Assembly (NCBI RefSeq): GCF_036030735.1
Contig: NZ_CP107928.1
Span: 6,262,001 to 6,326,000, forward strand
Reading direction: 5' to 3'
From: Streptomyces sp. NBC_00425
Lineage (GTDB): Bacteria > Actinomycetota > Actinomycetes > Streptomycetales > Streptomycetaceae
Length of the DNA: 64,000 nt
Of this stretch, positions 8,869 to 16,215 are shown piece after piece (position 1 is the first letter of the stretch; each line of letters opens with the position of its first letter). The position numbers and the translations under genes were made by a program. The notes beneath the pieces are model-generated. The model made no database searches. It was not told where the DNA came from and saw nothing but the letters and a program-made list of their open reading frames with translations.

Positions 8869-9379
8869 GCGTCTGCTCCTCACGGGTCGGGGCCCGGCCC
8901 GTGACCCCGGCTGCCGTCCCGGTCCCCGAACCGGGCGCGGACTCGGCGCGGTGGCCGCGCAGGGCGGCCGTGTAACCGCGTTCGATCGGGTTGTCGCCGG
9001 TGCCGCCGGACTCCTCGCCCAGGCCGGCCAGGGACGCCCGGGTGCCCCGGTAGGCGACCCGACCCGCCTCCAGGGGCGTCGTTTCGAGCCGCGAGGCCCG
9101 CTCCTGCGCCCGCCGCGCGTCGACGAGCCCGCCGGGCGGCGATCGTCCACAGCCACCCCCCGGCCTCCCCGCCGCGGTGCCCGGCCGCCGACCGCCACAC
9201 GGTCACGAAGGTGTCCTGCAGCACCTCCCGCACCACCTCGGCGTCGGCACAGCGCCGGGTCGGCCGCACGTGCAGCCACCCGCATGCCGGTCGTACAGCG
9301 TGGCCGGCGCCGCCGAGTCCCCGCCCGCCACGGCCCGCAGCGGCGCCGCGTCCGAGTCGTTCTCCCGGTGCCCCCTCAC
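8864..9379 (-). pseudogene. Frameshifted ECF sigma-factor-like gene
   Basis: From GTG 9379 the frame reads VRGHRENDSDAAPLRAVAGG and LYDRHA. Near 9287-9293 the homology jumps frame to GWLHVRPTRRCADAEVVREV and LQDTFVTVWRSAAGHRGGE, a typical sigma region 2 ending WLWTIAARR. Near 9125-9132 it jumps back to LVDARRAQERASRLETTPLE and runs to a TGA at 8864. The first jump equals a missing base, the second an extra G in a G run, so the two compensate. No region 4 follows region 2, so the gene lacks its promoter -35 binding domain as well. Either it is decaying or two sequencing errors lie in G runs. Confidence 0.6.
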
Positions 9380-9434
9380 GGGGCGGAACAGTTTCACACC
9401 CCGTCTGTCGCTCCGGGCGAGCCCTTCGGAGCAC

Positions 9435-9464
9435 GACACGACGCGGGAAGACACGACACGGGAA
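9435..9464. repeat. Two-copy imperfect 15-bp tandem repeat
   Basis: GACACGACGCGGGAA followed by GACACGACACGGGAA, then a partial third copy GACACGCACGACC. It lies just upstream of the sigma remnant. Function unknown. Confidence 0.85.
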
Positions 9465-9601
9465 GACACGCACGACCGGAGGGCGGGACGCCGCGCTCCG
9501 TGGCAGCGTGTGACGCAGTGCGCGCGACAGCGGGACGTCTGGCCCGGCGTTCGCTGGGTAGGGCTGCGGTAACCGATGTCGTATCCGTTGAGGAGGCCAC
9601 C

Positions 9602-9796
9602 GTGATCGCGCCGCCCCGGTCCAAACGCCCGGCGGAGCTCTCCGCCGCCACCGAAGACGTCCGTCTGTGTGCCTTCAGCGCCGAAGGAACCTGCGCCGAA
9701 CCCCCGCTGACCAGCGAACCCCCGCTGCCCGACGCCGAGCCCCTGACCAGCGAGCCGCCGCTCGCCGCCGCGGACTCCGACTCCACGAGGCCGTAG
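9602..9796 (+). CDS. Small hypothetical protein with LTSEPPL repeats, upstream of malQ
   Basis: This 64-codon ORF starts at GTG 9602 after a GAGGAGG-like ribosome site, and its TAG stop abuts the malQ ATG (no gap). The protein begins VIAPPRSKRPAELSAATEDV. It has an acidic, proline-rich tail with LTSEPPL twice and EPPL/EPLT variants in between. It has no membrane segment and two Cys. The perfect junction with malQ and the good ribosome site argue that it is translated and coupled to malQ. I do not recognise the family; a regulatory leader ORF is an alternative. Confidence 0.6.
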   Translation: MIAPPRSKRPAELSAATEDVRLCAFSAEGTCAEPPLTSEPPLPDAEPLTSEPPLAAADSDSTRP

Positions 9797-11965
9797 ATGA
9801 CCGCACCCCCCGGGGAAGAGCTCGCCCGGCTCGCAGCGCTGCACGGCGTGGCCACCTCCTACCAGCCCTCCGCGGACCGCACGGTCACGGCGTCCGCCGC
9901 CGCCGTCACCCGCGTCCTGGCCGCCCTCGGCGTCGACGTGAGCGCGCCGCAGGCCGTGCGCGCCGCGCTCGCGGCCCGGGAGGCGGAACTGCGCGAGCGA
10001 CTTCTGCCGCCGACCGTGGTGTGCTGGAGCGGCAGCCCGCCCGAGGCGCTCGCGGCCCTCCCCGAGGGCAGTCGGCTGCACGTCGAGACCGAGCACGGCG
10101 AGAGCCGGGAGGGTGTCGGAGAACTTCCGCCCGGGGTGCACCGGTTGACGGTCACCGCACCCGACGGGCGGACCGGCGCGTCCCACCTCGTCGTCGCCCC
10201 GGCCCGCCTGCCCACGCCCGCGGGACGGTCGTACGGGCTCCTCGTCCAGCTGTACTCGCTGCTCTCGCGCCGCTCCTGGGGCATGGGCGACCTGGGCGAC
10301 CTCGGGGAACTCACCGGCTGGGCCGGGCGGACGCTCGGCGCCGGATTCGTGCAGGTCAACCCCCTGCACGCGGCCGTGCCCGGCTCCCCGACCGATCCCT
10401 CGCCCTACCGGCCCTCCTCCCGCCGCTTCCCCGATCCGGTGCATCTGCGCGTCGAGGACGTCCCCGAATACGCGTACGTCCCGGACGACGCCCTGCGCGC
10501 CGCACTGCTCGAGCGGGCCGGCCGACTGCGCGAGGCCGTCCTGGACAAGGGCGAGCTGATCGACCGGGACGCGGTGTGGCGGCTCAAGCGGGAGGCCCTG
10601 GAACTCGTCGCCCGCGTGCCGCTCGGCCCCGGCCGGCGCGCTGCCTACTGCGACTTCCTCGCCGAGCAGGGCCGGGCGCTGGAGGACCACGCCACCTGGT
10701 GCGCCCTCGCCGAGGTGCACGGCTCGCAGTGGCGGCAGTGGCCGTCCGCACTGCGCGACCCCCGCTCGGCCGAGACCGCCCGCGCGCGGGGCGAGCTGAT
10801 GGACCGCGTCGACTTCCACTCGCGGCTCGCCTGGCTCACCGACGAGCAGCTCACCGCCGCGCAGCGCACCGCGCGCGAGGCCGGCATGCCCGTCGGGATC
10901 GTGCACGACCTGGCGGTCGGCGTGCATCCCGAGGGCGCCGACGCGTGGGCGCAGCAGGAGTACTTCGCCGCCGGCATGTCGGTGGGCGCCCCGCCGGACG
11001 CCTTCAACGCCCGCGGCCAGGACTGGGGCCTGCCGCCCTGGCGCCCCGACCGGCTGGCCGCCTCCGGCTACGCCCCCTACCGGCTGCTGCTGCGGGCGCT
11101 GTTCCGGTACGCCGGCGCGCTGCGCATCGACCACGTCATGGGTCTGTTCCGCCTGTGGTGGGTCCCGCAGGGCGAGCTGCCGACCGAGGGCGCCTACGTC
11201 CGCTACGACGCCGAGGCCATGCTCGCCGTCCTCGTGCTGGAGGCCTCACGGGCCGGCGCGATGGTGATCGGCGAGGATCTCGGCACGGTCGAGCCGGGGG
11301 TGCGGGAGACGCTGCGCGAGCGCGGGGTGCTCGGCACGTCCGTCCTGTGGTTCGAGCGGGACTGGGAGGGCGACGGACGTCCGCTGTCCCCCGACCGCTG
11401 GCGGGCCGACTGCCTGGCCACCGCGACCACCCACGACCTGCCGTCCACGGCCGCCCGGCTCACCGGCGAGCACGTCGGACTCCGCGACCGGCTGGGCCTG
11501 CTGACCCGCCCGCTGGAGGAGGAGCGCACCGCGGCCGCCAACGACACCGCCGAATGGCTGGCCGAGCTGAGCCGTCTCGGGCTCCTGGCCGGCACCGGCG
11601 GCGGTGACGTTTCCTCGGAGGAGGCCGAGGTGCAGGCCGTCCACCGCTTCCTGGTGCGCAGCCCGGCCCGCATGATCGGCGTCTGGCTGCCGGACGGCGT
11701 CGGCGACCGCCGCCCGCAGAACCTTCCCGGCACCTGGGACCAGTACCCGAACTGGCGACTGCCGATCGCGGACGCCGAGGGGCGCCCGGTCACCCTGGAG
11801 CAACTGGCGGCCTCCCCGAGGCTGCACGCGCTGATGGACGTCCTGCGGGAGCGGGGCCAGGAAGCCGCGGCCGTGGACACGGGCGGCGAGCCGCCCGGCA
11901 CGGTGGGCCGGCCGTCCGGCGGCGTGCGGGGCGAACCGTCCGGTGACGCCCGGGAGGGCGCGTGA
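9797..11965 (+). CDS. malQ: 4-alpha-glucanotransferase (amylomaltase)
   Basis: This 722-residue GH77 enzyme moves alpha-1,4-glucan segments between maltodextrins in the cytoplasm. Family signatures are visible: SRRSWGMGDLGDL, FVQVNPLHA, QDWGLPPWRPDRL, ALRIDHVMGLFRLWW with the nucleophile Asp, and VIGEDLGTVEPGVRE with the acid/base Glu. ATTTHDLPSTAARLTGEHVG gives the third catalytic Asp. The N-terminal 140 residues form the extra domain seen in actinobacterial MalQ. The C-terminal tail after about residue 685 is a Gly/Pro/Glu-rich extension. It directly follows the small ORF at 9602. Confidence 0.96.
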   Translation: MTAPPGEELARLAALHGVATSYQPSADRTVTASAAAVTRVLAALGVDVSAPQAVRAALAAREAELRERLLPPTVVCWSGSPPEALAALPEGSRLHVETEHGESREGVGELPPGVHRLTVTAPDGRTGASHLVVAPARLPTPAGRSYGLLVQLYSLLSRRSWGMGDLGDLGELTGWAGRTLGAGFVQVNPLHAAVPGSPTDPSPYRPSSRRFPDPVHLRVEDVPEYAYVPDDALRAALLERAGRLREAVLDKGELIDRDAVWRLKREALELVARVPLGPGRRAAYCDFLAEQGRALEDHATWCALAEVHGSQWRQWPSALRDPRSAETARARGELMDRVDFHSRLAWLTDEQLTAAQRTAREAGMPVGIVHDLAVGVHPEGADAWAQQEYFAAGMSVGAPPDAFNARGQDWGLPPWRPDRLAASGYAPYRLLLRALFRYAGALRIDHVMGLFRLWWVPQGELPTEGAYVRYDAEAMLAVLVLEASRAGAMVIGEDLGTVEPGVRETLRERGVLGTSVLWFERDWEGDGRPLSPDRWRADCLATATTHDLPSTAARLTGEHVGLRDRLGLLTRPLEEERTAAANDTAEWLAELSRLGLLAGTGGGDVSSEEAEVQAVHRFLVRSPARMIGVWLPDGVGDRRPQNLPGTWDQYPNWRLPIADAEGRPVTLEQLAASPRLHALMDVLRERGQEAAAVDTGGEPPGTVGRPSGGVRGEPSGDAREGA

Positions 11966-12021
11966 GGGCCGTCCCGCGCCTCGGACGGCACCCCGGACGC
12001 GCGGGCCCCGACGCCGTTCGC

Positions 12022-12027
12022 TAACTT
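12022..12027 (+). promoter_or_regulatory. -10 element of a leaderless promoter
   Basis: TAACTT ends 7 bases before the GTG start at 12035 and there is no ribosome site, the arrangement of a leaderless mRNA. No convincing -35 hexamer is seen. Confidence 0.5.
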
Positions 12028-12034
12028 GGGCACC

Positions 12035-12319
12035 GTGGACAAGAAGAACGCCCTGCGCGCCGGCGCCCTGGCTGCCGGTACGACGCTGATGATGCTGCTC
12101 ATGTCGTCCCCCGCGCTCGCGGTGACCCGCGACGACGGCGACGACCCCGGCCCGGGTCTCAGCGTCGTCGAGACGCTGGGTCTTTACGTCGTGGCCCCTC
12201 TCGCACTGTTCGCGCTGATCGCCGGACTGGTGTGGGTCCTGGACAAGTCGAAGGACCGGGGCGACGACACCAGCTCCAACATCTCCGTCCGGGGGAAGGC
12301 CAAGGCCGGCCAGGCCTAG
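12035..12319 (+). CDS. Small secreted or membrane-anchored hypothetical protein
   Basis: The product has 94 residues. The N-terminus DKKNALRAGALAAGTTLMML is a signal-like hydrophobic segment ending SSPALAV, which resembles a signal peptidase site. A second membrane helix follows (LGLYVVAPLALFALIAGLVWV). The cytoplasmic tail is short, charged and Lys-rich (SVRGKAKAGQA). No enzyme motif. The start is the GTG at 12035; a TTG nine bases upstream is less likely. It is a conserved-looking Streptomyces small membrane protein of unknown role. Confidence 0.75.
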   Translation: MDKKNALRAGALAAGTTLMMLLMSSPALAVTRDDGDDPGPGLSVVETLGLYVVAPLALFALIAGLVWVLDKSKDRGDDTSSNISVRGKAKAGQA

Positions 12320-12346
12320 TCTCCCGTTCTCGGCACGCTCATCGAG

Positions 12347-12399
12347 GGCGCCGGTCCCGCCGCATGTACGCACAGGCCGTACACGACGGGACCGGCGCC
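12347..12399. terminator. Two-step hairpin, probable terminator
   Basis: Outer perfect 13-bp stem GGCGCCGGTCCCG / CGGGACCGGCGCC and inner 6-bp stem TGTACG / CGTACA with a 7-base loop. It lies 28 bases after the small membrane protein gene. There is no T-run. Confidence 0.75.
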
Positions 12400-12532
12400 T
12401 TCGCCGTGTCGGACCGCGCTCGCCCGGGGTGGTCGGGGGCGGGTGACAGTCCGGGAAAATCCGTCGACAGGCCCGGGACCCGGCGGGCAGGCTGCTGCGC
12501 ATGACCTACGGAATCGAGTCTCCCACCGCCCG

Positions 12533-14437
12533 GTGAGCGCCCCGGACGCTCTCCCGCCCGCGCTGTACGAACAGGCGCTGACCCTGCGGCGACAGTCCCC
12601 GGAGGGCCTGCCGCCGGGCCGTGGTTTCGATCTTCCCGGCTCTCCGGGCGAAGCCCGTGCAGGGGAGTCCACGCTGTCCCACAAGGAGGCGGCGGTCGTC
12701 GTCCCGAGGGCACTGGAGCCGCTGCCCGCGGACGCGGCCACCCTGCACCGCCGGTTCGCCGAACTCGGCGTCCTGGCCCGCCACCGCAGGGCGGTCCTGT
12801 ACGCCGTCGCGGCGCTGCCGCTGCCGGCCGGACAGCGCCCGGCGGCCCGCTCGCTGGCCCGGCAGCTGACCATGACCGGCACCACCGTCCCCGCCGTCAC
12901 CGTCGGGCTCGCCCTGCTCGCCCGCGTGGGCGAACCCGAGGACGTCCCGCACGTCTTCGTGCTCGGTCTGGTGCGCTCCCTCACCGGCGCGGCTCTGCAG
13001 GCTCTGGACGTCCTCGACCGCCGGGCCGGCGCCGTCGTCTGTCTGGTGTCGTCAGTCTGCCGCGGCGAGCTGCGGCCGCTGGTGCGGGCGTTGGCGACGG
13101 CGGACGAGGTGGCCGTCCGCCGGGAGTTGACGGCGTTCCCCGCCGGTCCGCGCCTCGTCGGCGCCAGGACCGCCCGGCGCATCGCGGAGGCCGCCCGGCT
13201 GCACGACCTGCTCGCCGCGCGTCCCGCCGACCCGGAGTTGCTCGCCCGGGCGGGGCTGCTGCTCGTCCGGATCGCGTGCGCGGGCGACGAGCCGGGCGAA
13301 CTCCTCCGCTACCGGGACGCGCCCGGCGTGTACGAGACCGTCGTCGGCCGGGCCGGTCTGCTGACCCCGACCCTGGAACACCACGCCATGCTGCTGTCGC
13401 TCGCGCTGAGCCTGAGCAGCGGGACCGGAGTGCTGCTGGACTGGCCGCCCGGCCTCCGCGAGACCCTGCTGGCGGCCCTCGGCCGGCTGCTGGCCCGGCC
13501 GGCGTGGACCGCCGTGACGGACCCCGGCAGCACGTCCGGTCCGGCCGGCGGGTCTCCTGAGGCCGCCACGGCCGGTGCGGCCGCCACGGCCGGCGCTGCG
13601 GACGTGGATCCGGACACCGCTGCTGCCTGGCGGAGGCGGGCAGGCTGGATCCGGCGCACCGGACGGCGGCCGTTCACCGGTGCGGCCACGGCCGGCGGCG
13701 GGCTGCGCATCGAGATCGTGGCCGGCGACCCGGAGGGCGACCGGGCGTCCTTGGAGACCCGCATCCTCGTGGACGGACGGCCGCTCGTTCCGGCGCTGTT
13801 CCCGTTCGGTCCGGCGCACAGTCCGGAGATCCTGCTGGACGAGGGGCTGCTGCGGGCGGGCTCCGAGCCTCGCCGGGTGCGGCTCGCGGAGGCCTGGTGC
13901 ACGGAGGGGTGCTGCGGTGCCCTGCACGTCACCGTCCGCCGTGACGGGAACGAGGTGGTGTGGGAGGACTGGCGGCGTCCGACCCTTCCCGGCAGCCGTG
14001 GGCCCGCGCCCGCGGTCCCCGCCCTCCGCTTCGACGCGGCCGCCTACGACGCCGAGATCGTCCGGGCGGAGACCGACGGCGACTGGTCCTGGCGGGCTCG
14101 CAGGACGGCCCGTCTGGTCAAGGCCGGGCTGACGGCGCGTCCGGACCTGCTGGCCCGGTGGGACGCGCGCCGGGGCCGGGTCGGCACGGGCTTCGACGAC
14201 CCGGACACCGTCAAGGTGAACTTCTGGTACCAGCCGGGCCTCGCCGCCGGGCACCCGGAAGGGGACCCCCTGGTGTTCCAGTGGGCCGTCCCGGACGACG
14301 GCGCGCCACCGGAGGAGCAGGCCGCGGCAGCCCTGCGCCGGCTGGCCGAGGAGGACCCGAAGCACTACGGCCGGGTCAGCGGCGGCACCCGCGAGCGGGC
14401 TGCGGAACTGGGCTTCGCCTGGCCCTTCGGCACCTGA
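12533..14437 (+). CDS. Large hypothetical protein
   Basis: From GTG 12533 the protein has 634 residues; the frame is open to 12443 without a better start and no clear ribosome site is visible. The N-terminal half is Leu/Ala-rich and helical, like a repeat or scaffold domain. A Thr/Ala/Gly linker (AATAGAAATAGAADVDPDT) follows at about residues 375-395. The C-terminal half has a mixed alpha/beta region with VDGRPLVPALFPFGPAHSPE and a Cys cluster AWCTEGCCGALHV. It ends with aromatic-rich stretches (DDPDTVKVNFWYQPG). I recognise no family. Codon bias is strong over the full length, so it is a real gene. Confidence 0.75.
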   Translation: MSAPDALPPALYEQALTLRRQSPEGLPPGRGFDLPGSPGEARAGESTLSHKEAAVVVPRALEPLPADAATLHRRFAELGVLARHRRAVLYAVAALPLPAGQRPAARSLARQLTMTGTTVPAVTVGLALLARVGEPEDVPHVFVLGLVRSLTGAALQALDVLDRRAGAVVCLVSSVCRGELRPLVRALATADEVAVRRELTAFPAGPRLVGARTARRIAEAARLHDLLAARPADPELLARAGLLLVRIACAGDEPGELLRYRDAPGVYETVVGRAGLLTPTLEHHAMLLSLALSLSSGTGVLLDWPPGLRETLLAALGRLLARPAWTAVTDPGSTSGPAGGSPEAATAGAAATAGAADVDPDTAAAWRRRAGWIRRTGRRPFTGAATAGGGLRIEIVAGDPEGDRASLETRILVDGRPLVPALFPFGPAHSPEILLDEGLLRAGSEPRRVRLAEAWCTEGCCGALHVTVRRDGNEVVWEDWRRPTLPGSRGPAPAVPALRFDAAAYDAEIVRAETDGDWSWRARRTARLVKAGLTARPDLLARWDARRGRVGTGFDDPDTVKVNFWYQPGLAAGHPEGDPLVFQWAVPDDGAPPEEQAAAALRRLAEEDPKHYGRVSGGTRERAAELGFAWPFGT

Positions 14438-14452
14438 CCGGATCGGACGCCG

Positions 14453-14989
14453 TCAGCCTCGGGGGGTCTCCGTGGACAGCAGCAACTCCCTCAGCAGGTC
14501 GGCCAGTCGGCCGGCCTGTTCGGCGTTCAGGGCTGCGGCGAGGGCGTCCGTCTGGACGGCGAGGCCCGCGCCGACGGCGCGGTCGACCAGTTCCAGCCCG
14601 CGCTCGGTCAGCGTCACCTGGAGGCCCCGGCGGTCGTGCGGGTCGGGGGAGCGGCGCAGCAGCCCGGCCCGTTCCAGCTTGTCGAGGCGGCCGGTCATGC
14701 CGCCGGTGGTCAGCATCAGGGTCGCCGACAGCTGACGCGGCGAGAGGGTGTAGGGCTCGCCGGAGCGGCGCAGGGTGGCGAGGACGTCGAACTCGCCGCG
14801 GGCGATGCCGAGTGCCGCGTACGCCTGCTCCATACGGTCGCCCATCGCGCGGGCGAGCCGGCCGATGCGGCCGAACACCTCCATGGCGGCGGTGTCGAGG
14901 TCCGGCCGCACCGTCGCCCACTGCTCGATGATCGCGTCGACGGGGTCCTTGCGCGAGGGGGCCGCGGGCGTGGGGCGCTGGCTGCTCAT
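14453..14989 (-). CDS. MarR-family transcriptional regulator
   Basis: This 178-residue protein has the MarR layout: N-terminal dimerisation helices, a winged helix-turn-helix (YTLSPRQLSATLMLTTGGMT then GRLDKLERAGLLRRSPDPHD), the wing with DRRGLQVTLTERG, and a C-terminal dimer helix (NAEQAGRLADLLRELLLS). It diverges from an EamA-type exporter gene, and the 108-base space between them holds a long perfect palindrome. The simplest reading is that it represses the exporter and itself and is released by a small-molecule ligand. Its own ATG lies 6 bases from a -10 element, so the mRNA seems leaderless. Confidence 0.92.
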   Translation of the reverse strand: MSSQRPTPAAPSRKDPVDAIIEQWATVRPDLDTAAMEVFGRIGRLARAMGDRMEQAYAALGIARGEFDVLATLRRSGEPYTLSPRQLSATLMLTTGGMTGRLDKLERAGLLRRSPDPHDRRGLQVTLTERGLELVDRAVGAGLAVQTDALAAALNAEQAGRLADLLRELLLSTETPRG

Positions 14990-14995
14990 GGGGTG

Positions 14996-15024
14996 AGTAT
15001 CCGCCCGCCTTCGGTGACCCGCAA
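14996..15024 (-). promoter_or_regulatory. Leaderless promoter of the MarR gene
   Basis: On the minus strand: -35 TTGCGG (15024-15019), 17-base spacer, -10 GATACT (15001-14996), then 6 bases to the ATG at 14989. No ribosome site lies between. Confidence 0.65.
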
Positions 15025-15061
15025 GAAAGTGGCTCGCGAACTAGCGGATGACCGACAAGCC

Positions 15062-15095
15062 ACTTGCAAGTAAGTAGCTTAGCGCTAAGCTACTT
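15062..15095. promoter_or_regulatory. MarR operator(s) overlapping the exporter promoter
   Basis: Two perfect palindromes lie end to end: ACTTGCAAGT (15062-15071) and a 24-base one whose half-site is AAGTAGCTTAGC (15072-15083, mirrored 15084-15095). The exporter promoter is embedded: -35 TTGCAA (15064-15069), 16-base spacer, -10 TAAGCT (15086-15091), then 6 bases to the ATG at 15098. A bound regulator would cover both hexamers. Confidence 0.8.
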
Positions 15096-15097
15096 CT

Positions 15098-16090
15098 ATG
15101 AAGAGGTCAGCGACCGTCCTGCTCACCGCCCTCGCCCCGGTCTCCTGGGGCACCACCTACGCCGTCACCTCCGAGTTCCTCCCGCCCGACCGGCCCCTGT
15201 TCACCGGCCTGATGCGGGCGCTGCCCGCCGGGCTGCTGCTGCTCGCGCTCGGCCGGGTGCTGCCGCGCGGCATGTGGTGGGGCAAGGCCGCGGCGCTCGG
15301 CGCGCTGAACATCGGCGCCTTCTTCCCCCTCCTCTTCCTCGCCGCCTACCGGCTGCCCGGCGGCATGGCGGCCATCGTCAGCTCGGTCGGCCCCCTGTTC
15401 GTCGTCGGTCTCTCGGCCGTCCTGCTGAGGCAGCGGCCCACCGCACGGACCCTGCTCACCGGGGTGGCGGCCGTGTTCGGCGTCAGCCTCGTCGTGCTGA
15501 AGGCGGCCGGGGCGCCGGACGCGCTCGGGGTGGTCGCCGCCCTCGCCTCCACGGCGTCGATGTCGGCCGGGACGGTCCTGACGAAGAAGTGGGGCCGCCC
15601 GGAAGGCGTCGGCCCGCTCGCCCTGACCGGCTGGCAGCTGACCGCGGGCGGTCTGCTCATCGCCCCGCTCGCCCTGCTCGTCGAGGGCGCCCCGCCCGCC
15701 CTGGACGGCCGCGCCCTGGGCGGCTACCTCTACCTCGCCCTGGCGAACACGGCCGTCTCGTACTGGCTCTGGTTCCGCGGCATCGGCCGCCTCAGCGCCA
15801 CCCAGGTCACCTTCCTCGCGCCGCTCTCGCCGCTGACCGCGGCCGTCGTCGGCTGGGCGGCGCTCGGCCAGGCGCTGACCCCCGTGCAGCTGACGGGCAT
15901 GACGCTGGCGTTCGCCGCGACGGTCGCGGGGCAGCTGAGGCCGGAGCGACCGGCCGTGCGGACCGCGTCCCGCCCCAGCGAGACCAGCGAGACCAGCGAG
16001 ACCAGCGAGACCCGCGAGGAGCTCGACTGCGGCGAGGACCTCGGGGCCGCGGCCGACCGCCCGCCCGCGCGGACGGCCGCGGGGAGGTGA
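15098..16090 (+). CDS. EamA-family (drug/metabolite) transporter
   Basis: This 330-residue membrane protein has about ten hydrophobic helices arranged as two EamA repeats. The first begins TALAPVSWGTTYAVTSEFLP, the second ASTASMSAGTVLTKKWGRP. Members export amino acids, nucleobases or small drugs by proton exchange. It is divergent from the MarR gene and appears leaderless (ATG 6 bases after the -10). The C-terminal 50 residues are polar and contain four SET repeats encoded by a 9-bp tandem repeat. The likely inducer or substrate cannot be predicted. Confidence 0.9.
   Translation: MKRSATVLLTALAPVSWGTTYAVTSEFLPPDRPLFTGLMRALPAGLLLLALGRVLPRGMWWGKAAALGALNIGAFFPLLFLAAYRLPGGMAAIVSSVGPLFVVGLSAVLLRQRPTARTLLTGVAAVFGVSLVVLKAAGAPDALGVVAALASTASMSAGTVLTKKWGRPEGVGPLALTGWQLTAGGLLIAPLALLVEGAPPALDGRALGGYLYLALANTAVSYWLWFRGIGRLSATQVTFLAPLSPLTAAVVGWAALGQALTPVQLTGMTLAFAATVAGQLRPERPAVRTASRPSETSETSETSETREELDCGEDLGAAADRPPARTAAGR
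15977..16012 (+). repeat. 9-bp tandem repeat (AGCGAGACC x4)
   Basis: Four exact copies encode SET-SET-SET-SET in the cytoplasmic tail of the exporter. Copy number may vary between strains. Confidence 0.97.
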
Positions 16091-16095
16091 GCATG

Positions 16096-16135
16096 CGGCG
16101 AGGGCGCCCGGTGTGATCACCGGGCGCCCTCGCCG
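16096..16135. terminator. Bidirectional terminator between the exporter and pepN
   Basis: An 18-bp stem, with right-hand core CACCGGGCGCCCTCGCC, and a TGAT loop, 5 bases after the exporter stop. It also sits about 80 bases past the pepN stop on the other strand. Confidence 0.9.
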
Positions 16136-16215
16136 TCGTCCTCACGCGGACGCACGCGCCGCGTTGTGTGCATGCCGTGTCCGATACGCGCGGCGTTGCG
16201 CCGTACCGCTGCCGG

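Noticed and set aside
9203..11134. 643-codon open frame on the minus strand
   Set aside because: Mostly antisense to malQ; only its last 60 codons coincide with the N-terminus of the sigma remnant.
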